A stretch of DNA of 64,000 nt from Microvirga aerilata (GTDB taxonomy: Bacteria > Pseudomonadota > Alphaproteobacteria > Rhizobiales > Beijerinckiaceae): the NCBI RefSeq assembly GCF_016743775.1, contig NZ_JAEQMY010000015.1, forward strand, positions 1-64,000. The letters are read 5' to 3'. A program made the translations under genes and the position numbers. Positions 35,783-45,222 of the stretch are shown in pieces (position 1 is the stretch's first letter; each line of letters starts with the position of its first letter). The notes beneath the pieces are model-generated. The model searched no databases. It had not been told where the DNA came from and saw nothing but the letters and a program-made list of their open reading frames with translations.

Positions 35783-38002
35783 ATGACCGACAGCAACGAC
35801 GATAATCGCAAGGGCCGTCCGCCGGGACGCTCCGACCGTGGCCGCCCCTCCGCCAGTGACCGCCCCCGCAAGCCACGCGAAGGCGGCGAGCGCCCCTTCC
35901 GGGCCCGTGGCGACGACGACAGGCCGCGCAAGCCCCGCGACGCCGGAGACAAGCCCTTCCGCAGCCGCGACGGGGACAAGCCGTTCCGCCCCCGGGCCGA
36001 GGGAGGCGACCGGCCTTTCCGCAGCCGTGACAGCGACGACCGCCCGCGCCGTTCCGAAGGCGACAAGCCGTTCCGTGCGCGCAGCACCGGGGACAAGCCG
36101 TTCCGCCCCCGTGGCGAAGGCGGCGACAAGCCTTTCCGCCCCCGCCGCGACGAGGGCGACCGGCCCTTCCGGGGCCGGAGCGGCGACGACCGCCCGCGCC
36201 GCTTCGACCAAACGGCTGAGGATCGCCCCCGCCGCGCCCGCGAGGAGCAGCCCACTGTCCAGGCCGAGCCCCAGGAGCCGGTGGAGGATCGCATCGCCAA
36301 GGTGATCGCCCGCGCCGGCATCGCCTCCCGCCGCGACGTGGAGGCGATGATCGCGGAAGGCCGCGTCACCCTCAACGGCAAGGTTCTGGAATCCCCGGCC
36401 GTCAACGTGACGGCGGCCGATGCGATCACCGTGGACGGCGAGCCCCTGCCCACCAAGGAGCGCACCCGCCTGTGGCTCTTCCATAAGCCCCGCGGCCTCG
36501 TGACTACGGCCAAGGACCCGGAAGGGCGCCCCACCGTGTTCGAGAACCTGCCGGAAGACCTGCCCCGCGTGGTGGCCATCGGACGGCTCGACATCAACAC
36601 GGAAGGGCTCCTGCTCCTCACCAATGACGGCGGCCTCGCCCGCGTCATCGCCCATCCGGACACGGGCTGGCTGCGCCGCTACAAGGTGCGCGCCCACGGT
36701 GAGGTGAACCAGGCCGATCTGGACAAGTTGCGCGACGGCATCTCCATCGACGGCATCGACTACGGCCCCATCGAGGCGCGCCTCGACCGGCTGCAGGGCG
36801 ACAACGCCTGGATCACCATGGGCCTGCGCGAGGGCAAGAACCGCGAGATCAAGCGCATCCTGGAGCATATGGGCCTGCAGGTGAACCGCCTGATCCGCAT
36901 GTCCTTCGGCCCCTTCCAGCTCGGAGACCTCGAGGTCGGCCTCGTGGAAGAGGTAAAGACCAAGGTGCTCAAGGATCAGCTCGGCGCGGCCCTTGCGGCG
37001 GAAGCGGGCGTCGATTTCGAAAGCCCCGTGCGCGAGCCCATCGCCCCCTTCGGCTCCCCGAAGAAGCAGGAGCGTGAAGAGCGCGGCGAGCGCCCCTCGC
37101 GCTTTGGCCGGGACCGGGACGACGAGCGCCCGCGGCGCGGCCGGGACGACGACAGGCCCATGCGCGGCCGCGATGGCGAACGCCGGGGCCGCGACGAGGA
37201 GGAGGAGCCCAAGAAGCGCCCCTCGCGCCTCGAAGCGAAGACGAGCGTCTGGCGCGCCGGCGAGACCGACGAGGACGCGCCGCGCAAGCGGGCGCCCCGC
37301 CGTGGCGCAGACCCGAAGGAAGCCCGCGCGGCGACCGGCGCCCGCGCCCGCGAGCGCGTCGGCGCCATTTCGTCCGGCGAAGGCCGCAAGGTGGTGGTGG
37401 AACGCCTGGTGCGTCAGCCCCAGGAAGAGGAAGCGGCCCCGCCGCGCAGGAGCCGCGGCGCCGCCTCGGGCGAAGATCGCCCCCGCCGCCGCGACGACCG
37501 CGATGCCGCCCCCGCCCGTCGCGGGCGTGAGGGTGCAGCCCGTCCAGGCCGCGACGACGACCGTTCGCGCCGCTCCGCTGGCGACAAGCCATTCCGTGCC
37601 CGTAGCAGCGAAGGCGAGGATCGTCCCCGCCGCCCGGCTGGCGACAGGCCGTTCCGCTCCAGGGACGAAGGAGCCGAGGATCGTCCGCGCAGGCCGCAAG
37701 GGGATCGTCCCTTCCGGTCCCGCGAAGGAGGCGATGACCGTCCGCGCGCTAGCCAAGGCGATCGCCCGTTCCGCGCCCGCGAGGGAGGCGACGATCGCCC
37801 TCGCCGCGCCGAGGGGGACCGGCCGTTCCGCACCCGTGGCGACGACGAGCGTCCCCGTCGCGGCCCTCCGCGAGGCGATGGACCCTCGCGCGGCGGGCCG
37901 AGAGGCGGTGCCGGCGGCGGCTTCAAGAGCGGCCCCCGTGGCGCGTCCAAGGGCGGCGCCCCGAAGGGCGGTGCCAAGGGCGGCCCCCGCGGCCGCCGCT
38001 GA
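35783..38002 (+). CDS. rluB: 23S rRNA pseudouridine synthase (RluB/RsuA family) with long Arg-rich disordered ends
   Basis: 739 residues from ATG 35783 (MTDSNDDNRKGRPPG). The core (~178-420) is a normal RsuA-family enzyme: S4 domain RIAKVIARAGIASRRDVEAMI, then GRLDINTEGLLLLTNDG with the catalytic Asp and ITMGLREGKNREIKRIL. It is flanked by low-complexity arms: residues ~1-165 and ~440-739 made of repeats such as GDKPFRPR, GDDRPRR and GDRPFRSR. The core converts U2605-region uridines in 23S rRNA to pseudouridine; the arms could bind RNA. Rhizobiales RluB proteins often have such arms but these are long. GC-rich repeats here make large false antisense ORFs. Confidence 0.93.
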   Translation: MTDSNDDNRKGRPPGRSDRGRPSASDRPRKPREGGERPFRARGDDDRPRKPRDAGDKPFRSRDGDKPFRPRAEGGDRPFRSRDSDDRPRRSEGDKPFRARSTGDKPFRPRGEGGDKPFRPRRDEGDRPFRGRSGDDRPRRFDQTAEDRPRRAREEQPTVQAEPQEPVEDRIAKVIARAGIASRRDVEAMIAEGRVTLNGKVLESPAVNVTAADAITVDGEPLPTKERTRLWLFHKPRGLVTTAKDPEGRPTVFENLPEDLPRVVAIGRLDINTEGLLLLTNDGGLARVIAHPDTGWLRRYKVRAHGEVNQADLDKLRDGISIDGIDYGPIEARLDRLQGDNAWITMGLREGKNREIKRILEHMGLQVNRLIRMSFGPFQLGDLEVGLVEEVKTKVLKDQLGAALAAEAGVDFESPVREPIAPFGSPKKQEREERGERPSRFGRDRDDERPRRGRDDDRPMRGRDGERRGRDEEEEPKKRPSRLEAKTSVWRAGETDEDAPRKRAPRRGADPKEARAATGARARERVGAISSGEGRKVVVERLVRQPQEEEAAPPRRSRGAASGEDRPRRRDDRDAAPARRGREGAARPGRDDDRSRRSAGDKPFRARSSEGEDRPRRPAGDRPFRSRDEGAEDRPRRPQGDRPFRSREGGDDRPRASQGDRPFRAREGGDDRPRRAEGDRPFRTRGDDERPRRGPPRGDGPSRGGPRGGAGGGFKSGPRGASKGGAPKGGAKGGPRGRR

Positions 38003-38015
38003 TAGGGGTTAAGCC

Positions 38016-38573
38016 ATGAGAATCGTGGGCGGGCGCTGGCGCGGCCGCTCGCTCAAGGGGCCGAGCTCGGACGCCATCCGCCCGACCTCGGACCGCCTGC
38101 GCGAGACGCTCTTCAACATCCTCCAGCATTCCTACGACGACCCCCTCGAAGGCGCGCGCGTGCTCGACCTGTTCGCCGGCACCGGCGCCCTGGGGCTGGA
38201 GGCGCTCTCGCGGGGCGCCGCCTTCGCGCTCTTCGTCGACGACGGCGCGCAGGCCCGCGGCATCATCCGCGAGAACGTGGAAGCGCTCGGCGCCGGCGGC
38301 GCCACCCGCCTCTTCCGCCGCGACGCGACCCGGATGGGCGAGGCCGCGCCCAACGCGCCTTTCTCCGTGGTGTTCTGCGACCCTCCCTACGGCAAGGACC
38401 TCGCGCCCAAGGCCCTGCGCTCCTGCGCCGAAGGCGGCTGGCTCGTGCCGGATGCCCTGGTGATCGTGGAAGAGGCGCAGGGCGTCGAGGTCACGCTGCC
38501 GGAGCGCTTCGACGAGATCGAGCGGCGTGACTATGGGGAGACCAAGGTGGTGTTCGGGCGGTTCACCGGCTGA
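38016..38573 (+). CDS. rsmD: 16S rRNA m2G966 methyltransferase
   Basis: 185 residues. Methylates N2 of G966 in 16S rRNA with S-adenosylmethionine. Motifs: [48 protein letters not shown] (cofactor site) and [11 protein letters not shown] (catalytic NPPY-like loop). Thirteen bases after rluB, so both rRNA-modification genes form one operon. Length is normal for the family. Confidence 0.97.
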   Translation: MRIVGGRWRGRSLKGPSSDAIRPTSDRLRETLFNILQHSYDDPLEGARVLDLFAGTGALGLEALSRGAAFALFVDDGAQARGIIRENVEALGAGGATRLFRRDATRMGEAAPNAPFSVVFCDPPYGKDLAPKALRSCAEGGWLVPDALVIVEEAQGVEVTLPERFDEIERRDYGETKVVFGRFTG

Positions 38574-38667
38574 GCCTGCGCACGGTGCCGGCAGCTCTCG
38601 CGTTTGCCCTCTCCTTCCCCAACCGGTATACCGCTCCCCGTCACCTGTTGCGGAGGAAAGGCTCATC

Positions 38668-39708
<1,041 letters not shown>

Positions 39709-39732
39709 CGCGCTTGGTTCCAGGCTTGGCGC

Positions 39733-39830
39733 TATGGATTCCCCTCCGCTTCCGCTCCGTCCGGGAATGACACCGGGGGCAGCACGCCCCTGTCATCCCC
39801 GGCGCACGAAGTGCGGGATGGGGATCCATG
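39733..39830. repeat. Dispersed repeat halves (A/B type), outward-facing
   Basis: TATGGATTCCCCTCC...CGGGAATGACACC (39733-39774) then CTGTCATCCCCGGCGC...GGGGATCCATG (39789-39830). The halves point away from each other, opposite to the usual order. It covers most of the gap before the next aldo/keto reductase; the rest (39831-39955) has only loose repeat-like GGGAACGACCCGGG traces. Confidence 0.75.
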
Positions 39831-39967
39831 TTCACCCTCGGCATACGGATTCTACCCCGCTTTCGCGCCCTCCCGGGAACGACCCGGGACCGCTCCGCAT
39901 TCGCCGTTGCTGAACGGTCGAGAGGCGCTATGTAAGCGTTCTGCAAAAGCATGCCCGGGAGACGACA

Positions 39968-41011
39968 ATGGCCTACCTGCCCGCCGAGAACCGCTATGAC
40001 GAGATGATCTACAATCGGTGCGGCCGCAGCGGGCTGATGCTCCCGGCGATCTCCCTCGGGCTCTGGCACAATTTCGGCGAGGACAAGTCGGCCGCGACCG
40101 CGCGGGAGATCTGCCGCACGGCCTTCGATCTCGGCATCACGCATTTCGATCTCGCCAACAACTACGGCCCTCCCCCGGGCTCGGCCGAAACCCTGTTCGG
40201 CGAGATCCTGCGCAGCGAGTTCCACGGCCTGCGCGACGAGCTGGTGATCTCCACCAAGGCGGGCTACCGCATGTGGCCGGGCCCTTACGGCGAGTGGGGC
40301 AGCCGCAAATATGTGCTCTCCAGCCTCGACCAGAGCCTCAAGCGCATGGGGCTCGACTATGTGGACATCTTCTATTCCCACCGCTTCGATCCCGACACGC
40401 CGCTGGAGGAGACCATGCTGGCCCTGGATTCGGCGGTGCGGCAGGGCAAGGCGCTGTATGTGGGCCTCTCCTCCTACAACAGCCAACGCACCCGCGAGGC
40501 CGTCGCGATCCTGCGCGAGCTCAAGACCCCCTGCATCATCCATCAGCCGAGCTATTCCATGCTCAACCGCTGGATCGAGGATGACGGCCTGCTCGACACC
40601 CTCGACGATGTCGGCATGGGCTCCATCGTGTTCTCGCCGCTCGCCCAGGGCATGCTGACGACGAAATACCTGAACGGCATCCCCGAGGAGAGCCGCGCCG
40701 CGCAAGGCAAGTCCCTGCGCACCTCCTTCCTCACCGAGGACAACCTGTCCCGCATCCGCGGCCTCAACGGCATCGCGGAGAGCCGTGGCCAGACCCTGGC
40801 GCAGATGGCGCTGGCCTGGGTTCTGCGCGGCGGGCGCGTCACCTCGGCGCTCATCGGCGCAAGCCGCCCCGAACAGGTGATCGACTGCGTGGGCGCCCTC
40901 AAGAACCCCTCCTTCACGGCGGACGAGCTCGCCGAGATCGACCGGTTTGCCGGCGAAGGCAACCTGAACATCTGGGCGGCCTCGGCGGAGCGGAAGGGGC
41001 CGGGGCGCTGA
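39968..41011 (+). CDS. Aldo/keto reductase, YghZ/L-glyceraldehyde-3-phosphate reductase type
   Basis: 347 residues from ATG 39968 (GGGAGACG before it). Strong match by eye to the E. coli YghZ subgroup: MIYNRCGRSGLMLPAISLGLWHNFG, FDLANNYGPPPGSAETLFGEIL (catalytic Asp and Tyr), ELVISTKAGYRMWPGPYGEWGSRKY and VDIFYSHRFDPDTPLEETM (Lys and His). The group reduces methylglyoxal or L-glyceraldehyde 3-phosphate with NADPH, a detox role. Monocistronic, followed by the PilZ gene 114 bases on. Confidence 0.93.
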   Translation: MAYLPAENRYDEMIYNRCGRSGLMLPAISLGLWHNFGEDKSAATAREICRTAFDLGITHFDLANNYGPPPGSAETLFGEILRSEFHGLRDELVISTKAGYRMWPGPYGEWGSRKYVLSSLDQSLKRMGLDYVDIFYSHRFDPDTPLEETMLALDSAVRQGKALYVGLSSYNSQRTREAVAILRELKTPCIIHQPSYSMLNRWIEDDGLLDTLDDVGMGSIVFSPLAQGMLTTKYLNGIPEESRAAQGKSLRTSFLTEDNLSRIRGLNGIAESRGQTLAQMALAWVLRGGRVTSALIGASRPEQVIDCVGALKNPSFTADELAEIDRFAGEGNLNIWAASAERKGPGR

Positions 41012-41072
41012 GCGCCCTTCCACGGTTTCATCCTTTTCGGTGAATACCTCTTCGGGGCCCTTGAGAAGCCGG

Positions 41073-41087
41073 TTAACAAATGGTTAA
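41073..41087 (+). promoter_or_regulatory. CtrA binding site upstream of the PilZ gene
   Basis: TTAA (41073-41076), exactly 7 bases (CAAATGG), TTAA (41084-41087): the full CtrA consensus TTAA-N7-TTAA. It is 38 bases before the ATG of the PilZ gene, in promoter position. CtrA is the cell-cycle regulator of this bacterial order; it often controls motility and cyclic-di-GMP genes. A single site in GC-rich DNA this exact is unlikely by chance but unproven. Confidence 0.65.
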
Positions 41088-41125
41088 TGCTAAGGTTCAT
41101 AGACCATTTGACCTAGGCCGACGTC

Positions 41126-41563
41126 ATGCTCCCCGTCATCGCCACCGACAATCGCCGCAACGCCAGGCGCTTTCGCGCCCATCATCCGGCGAAGATCGTG
41201 TTCGGGCCGGAGTCGATGATCTCCTGCATGGTCAGGGACATTTCGACGGGCGGGGCAAGGATCGCGGTCACGCCGCACATGCCCCTGCCCGAGAACTTCG
41301 AGCTGTTCATCGCAGCCCACGACCTCCAGGTCCGCCGCGCCCGCGTATGCTGGCGCAAGGGCGATTGCGCCGGCGTAGCATTCGACGTGGACACGGCCGG
41401 CGAAGGCGCGGCGCAGCCATTCCTGATCGCGGATCATCAATCGCATGTGCGCCTCGTGGCGAGCCGCGAGGCTCCGGCGTCGGACGAGGCCGCGAAAGTT
41501 GCGGTGGAAGTGGACCGTCATGGTTGGGGCCGGCGGGGATCGGCGCTGCGCAACAGCGCCTGA
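41126..41563 (+). CDS. PilZ-domain cyclic-di-GMP-binding protein
   Basis: 145 residues, single PilZ domain. The c-di-GMP binding motifs are visible: RRNARRFR (RxxxR near residue 9-16) and DISTGGARI (D/NxSxxG near 41-48), plus VRRARVCWRKGDCAGVAFD at the end of the barrel. Soluble effector that would change partners when c-di-GMP rises, for example in motility or polysaccharide control. The disordered tail (130-145) is Ala/Arg-rich. Preceded by a CtrA box. Converges on mutL with 24 bases between the stops. Confidence 0.88.
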   Translation: MLPVIATDNRRNARRFRAHHPAKIVFGPESMISCMVRDISTGGARIAVTPHMPLPENFELFIAAHDLQVRRARVCWRKGDCAGVAFDVDTAGEGAAQPFLIADHQSHVRLVASREAPASDEAAKVAVEVDRHGWGRRGSALRNSA

Positions 41564-41587
41564 GCCGGCGCCTCACTCGACAGAAAA

Positions 41588-43432
41588 TCAGCGCCGTCCG
41601 AACAGCCGCTCGATATCCGTGAGCTTGAGCTCCACGTAAGTGGGCCGCCCGTGATTGCACTGGCCGGAAAGCGGCGTCGCTTCCATTTCTCGCAGCAACG
41701 CATTCATCTCCTCCGGCCGCATGCGCCGCCCGGCGCGGATCGAGCCGTGGCAGGACATGCGGGAGAGCACCGCGTCGAGGCGCTCCTCCAGCGGATGGGC
41801 AGCCCCCTGCTCCCATTCGGCGAGCGCATCGGCCACATCCTGCACCAGCGCCTTGATGCGCCCGCCCGCCAGCGCCGACGGCACCTCGCGCACGAGCAGC
41901 GCGCCATGGCCGAAGGGCTCGACCGCAAGGCCGAGGCTCTCGAGCGCCGACGCCTCCGCCAGCACGCGGTCCGCATCCACGGGATCGAGCTCCACCACCT
42001 CGGGGATCAGCAGCAGTTGCCGCGCGATGCCGGATGCATTTCGCTCGCGTTTCAGGCGCTCATAGACGAGGCGCTCGTGCGCCGCATGCTGATCGACGAT
42101 GACGATGCCGTCTGTGGTCTGCGCGACGATGTAGGTGCCGTGGAGCTGTGCGCGGGCGGCCCCCAGGGGCGCCTCGTCGGCTTCAGGCTCGCCCTCGTGG
42201 AGCGCCGCGCGGCTGTCGGCGGAGGGATGTGCAAGATCCGGCAGGCTCGCCTGCATCTCGGAAAGACCTGACGCGTAAGCGCGCTCCGGCGGATCGAGAG
42301 GCGCCTGCCAGCCCGCAAAGGCGCTCGTGGGCCTGATCGCGTGCGCGCGGTGCGGATAGGCCGGGCGGGAGGGCAACGCGCCTTGCGGGCGCAGGCTCTC
42401 GAGCGTGCGGGTGCCGCCGGTGGATGAGGCCCGGAAGGCGTGGCGGGTGATCGCCTCCTTCAGGGCCGCCACCACGAAGCCGCGCATGAAGGCGGGGTCG
42501 CGAAAGCGCACCTCGGTTTTGGCCGGATGCACGTTCACGTCGACGGCGCGGGGATCGAGATCGATCATGACGGCGAGCACCGGATGCCGGTCGGAGGCCA
42601 TCACGTCCGCATAGGCGCCGCGCACGGCGCCGAGCAGCAGCTTGTCGCGCACGGGACGGCCGTTGACCACGAAATGGATCGAGGCTCCGGTGCCGCGATG
42701 GAAGGTGGGCAGGCTGGCGAAACCGGCAAGCCGCACGCCCTCGCGTTCGACGCCGATGGACATGGCGTTCTCGTGGAACTCAGGCCCCAGCACCCGCGAC
42801 AGGCGGCGCAGGAAGCCGTGCTCGCCGGGCTCCTCCCGCGGATAGGTGAAGGCGGTGATGTGCTCGCCCGACAGGGTGAAGCGGATCGTCGGGTGCGCGA
42901 TGGCAAGCCGCTTGACGATCTCGGCCACGGCCTGCGCCTCCGAGCGGTCGCTCTTCAGGAACTTCAGGCGCGCGGGCGTGGCGGCAAACAGATTCGTCAC
43001 CTCGACGCGCGTTCCCTTCGGCGCAGGCGCGGGCCGCACCGGGCCTTTCACCCCCGCCTCGACCACGATGGAGGAGCCGGTCTCGGCCTCTGCCGTGCGC
43101 GTGACGATGGACAGACGCGCGACCGCCCCGATGGACGGCAGGGCCTCGCCGCGAAAGCCCAGGGTGTTGATGGAAAACAGATCCCCGTCCGGCAGCTTCG
43201 AGGTGGCATGGCGCTCCACCGCCAGCTCCAGATCCTCGGGCGTCATGCCCCGGCCGTCATCGACGATGCGGATCAGGCGGCGCCCCCCCGCCTCGACCGC
43301 GATCTCGATGGAGGTGGCGCCCGCATCGACCGCGTTCTCCACCAGCTCCTTCACGGCCGCCGCCGGGCGCTCGACAACCTCGCCCGCAGCGATGCGGTCG
43401 ACGAGGATGGGATCGAGGCGGCGAACGTGCAT
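41588..43432 (-). CDS. mutL: DNA mismatch repair protein MutL, endonuclease type
   Basis: 614 residues. N-terminal GHKL ATPase: IAAGEVVERPAAAVKELVENAVDAGA, DDGRGM and TLGFRGEALPSIGAV. C-terminal nuclease: DQHAAHERLVYERL (DQHA-x2-E-x4-E metal site), SCHGSIRAGRRM and CNHGRPTYVEL, all marks of the nicking MutL found in bacteria without MutH. So this organism likely does MutH-independent repair. Start ATG 43432 (MHVRRLDPILVDRIA). Stands alone; a gap of 320 bases upstream holds repeat family C. Confidence 0.97.
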   Translation of the reverse strand: MHVRRLDPILVDRIAAGEVVERPAAAVKELVENAVDAGATSIEIAVEAGGRRLIRIVDDGRGMTPEDLELAVERHATSKLPDGDLFSINTLGFRGEALPSIGAVARLSIVTRTAEAETGSSIVVEAGVKGPVRPAPAPKGTRVEVTNLFAATPARLKFLKSDRSEAQAVAEIVKRLAIAHPTIRFTLSGEHITAFTYPREEPGEHGFLRRLSRVLGPEFHENAMSIGVEREGVRLAGFASLPTFHRGTGASIHFVVNGRPVRDKLLLGAVRGAYADVMASDRHPVLAVMIDLDPRAVDVNVHPAKTEVRFRDPAFMRGFVVAALKEAITRHAFRASSTGGTRTLESLRPQGALPSRPAYPHRAHAIRPTSAFAGWQAPLDPPERAYASGLSEMQASLPDLAHPSADSRAALHEGEPEADEAPLGAARAQLHGTYIVAQTTDGIVIVDQHAAHERLVYERLKRERNASGIARQLLLIPEVVELDPVDADRVLAEASALESLGLAVEPFGHGALLVREVPSALAGGRIKALVQDVADALAEWEQGAAHPLEERLDAVLSRMSCHGSIRAGRRMRPEEMNALLREMEATPLSGQCNHGRPTYVELKLTDIERLFGRR

Positions 43433-43578
43433 GCGGGCCTTCTGTTCAGGATTCGATGAAAGGAAGATAGGGGTTCAAGGCGACGGAAACCAGAATGCGC
43501 GACGTTGTTCCCGTACTCGATTCGTCATCCTGGGCAGCGTAAGTCGATGCGGGATCGCCTGACGCGTAGAACGCTGGT

Positions 43579-43686
43579 TCCCCTCCCCCTTGTGGGGAGG
43601 GCCAGGGTGGGGGTGTGAGCGATAGCCTGTGAGGCACTGGCGCCAACACCCCCACCTCCAACTCCTCCCCACAAGGGGGAGGAGAG
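43579..43686. repeat. Dispersed intergenic repeat, family C (inverted CCCCTCCCCCTTGTGGGGAGG ends)
   Basis: Left end CCCCTCCCCCTTGTGGG, centre GTGTGAGCGATAGCCTGTGAGGC, right end CTCCCCACAAGGGGGAGGAG. The two ends are inverted repeats. A second copy with the same inner words (GTGAGCGAGTGCCTTATGACCGTGAGGC) is at 62853-62948. The rest of the 43433-43752 gap shows no gene. Confidence 0.85.
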
Positions 43687-43752
43687 TTAGTTGCGCCACG
43701 CTCGCCCAGCGTTCTTGGGTGCTGTTCCGCAGGCCTAGGATGGCCTAGGGAG

Positions 43753-45069
43753 CTATCCCTGCGCCAGATACTGCTTGGCCAGGATCTTGCCCTCTTCCAC
43801 CGCGGGCTGGTCGAACGGGTCGACGCCGAGCGCGTAGCCGGCCAGGATCGTCTCCAGCATGAAATGCATCAGCAGCTCGCCCACCGCGCGCTCGTTGAGC
43901 TTCTCCACATGGATCTGCCGGGTCGGGCGGCCGTTCTTGGCGAGCGTGTCGGCGGTAGCGCGGCCCTGGGCCGCCACAAGATCGCCGATGCGCTTGCCGG
44001 CAAAGCCGGGCTCGCCGGCCCGCTTGGCGAGCTTCTCGTCCATGAGCGGCCCCTGCCCTTCGACGCCCGTGGTCATGACGGTGAAGAGCTTGTCGTTAGG
44101 GCCTGCGAGATAAAGCTGAAGCTGGCTGTGCTGATCGACCGGGCCGATGGCGGCCACGGGCTGGGTGCCGTGCCCGTCCTTGCCCACGCTCTCGGCCCAG
44201 AGCTGCACCCACCAGCGGGTGAAGCGCTCCAGCCGGTCCGCATAGGCCATGGCAACGGTGATGCCCTTGCCCTCCCTGGCCATGGCGACATTGAGCGCGG
44301 CGCCCAGCGCGGCCGGCGCGTCCTTGGTGGCGGCGCCGCTGCGGAACGGCTCATAGGCGTCCGCCGCGCCCTGACGGATGGCCGCGATGTCGAGCCCGAG
44401 CACGGCCGCCGGCAGCAGGCCCACATCGGTGAGCACCGAATAGCGCCCGCCGATGCCGGTGTGATGATCGAGGAAGCGCACGCCCTCCGGCTCCAGGAGA
44501 TCGCGCAGGGCATTTCGGCCGCCCTCCTTTCGCGGCTCCGACAGGCCGAGGAACATGTCTTTCGGGAGGGCCTTGAGGCCGGCCTTGTCGAGGGCGGAGA
44601 GCACCGCGATGGTCTGCATCAGGGTCTCGCCGGTGCCGCCCGATTTCGAGATCGACACGAACCGCGTCGAGGAGAGCGGCAGCTTGTGCAGGACGCGGTC
44701 GAAGGTGACCGGATCGAGATTGTCGAGGAAGTGGACGCGCGGGCTCTCGGTGAAGCGGCCGGCGCCGGGCACAGCGAAATCCTTGAGCTGGGCCAGGGTC
44801 TGCCCGCCGAGGCTCGATCCGCCGGTGCCGAGAAACACCACGTCGGTGGCATCGTCGCGCAGGAAGGCCGCCGCCTCGCGGGTGCTCGCCAGATCGTCCG
44901 AGGTGCGGGGCATGTGGAGCAGCGGCAGGCGGCCCGAGGCATCGTCCTCGGCGAGCCGCTTCATGGCATCGCCCACCAGTCCAAGTGCTGCATCCAGCGC
45001 CGCCTGCGGCAGACCACCTCCCCCGATATTGGACTCAAGGGCAAGATCGATCGATTGCTGCAGGGCCAT
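43753..45069 (-). CDS. pgi: Glucose-6-phosphate isomerase
   Basis: Interconverts glucose 6-phosphate and fructose 6-phosphate. From ATG 45069 (a GTG directly before it is the other candidate) it has 438 residues, like the short Gram-positive/archaeal type rather than the ~550 of E. coli. Signatures: VVFLGTGGSSLGGQTLAQL, FVSISKSGGTGETLMQ (sugar-phosphate loop), FTRWWVQLWAESVGKDGHGT and VEEGKILAKQYL near the end. Cytosolic. Single gene on the minus strand; a 150-base gap separates it from the M16 genes. Confidence 0.94.
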   Translation of the reverse strand: MALQQSIDLALESNIGGGGLPQAALDAALGLVGDAMKRLAEDDASGRLPLLHMPRTSDDLASTREAAAFLRDDATDVVFLGTGGSSLGGQTLAQLKDFAVPGAGRFTESPRVHFLDNLDPVTFDRVLHKLPLSSTRFVSISKSGGTGETLMQTIAVLSALDKAGLKALPKDMFLGLSEPRKEGGRNALRDLLEPEGVRFLDHHTGIGGRYSVLTDVGLLPAAVLGLDIAAIRQGAADAYEPFRSGAATKDAPAALGAALNVAMAREGKGITVAMAYADRLERFTRWWVQLWAESVGKDGHGTQPVAAIGPVDQHSQLQLYLAGPNDKLFTVMTTGVEGQGPLMDEKLAKRAGEPGFAGKRIGDLVAAQGRATADTLAKNGRPTRQIHVEKLNERAVGELLMHFMLETILAGYALGVDPFDQPAVEEGKILAKQYLAQG

Positions 45070-45222
45070 CACTGTACTCCGACTCGGTCAAAGAGGGAGC
45101 CAAGATTAGGACAGAGCGGGGTCCGAGGCTAGGGTCGCGCGCGATGCCACGGTTGTTAAGCCTGCGCCGGACATTGGTTATTGTGGTCGATGGCGGGAGC
45201 GTTTCCTGCCATCGACGCGGCG

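Noticed and set aside
35696..37756. 686-residue open frame opposite rluB
   Set aside because: Ala/Gly/Val low complexity caused by the Arg-rich repeats of rluB read backwards; no start context.
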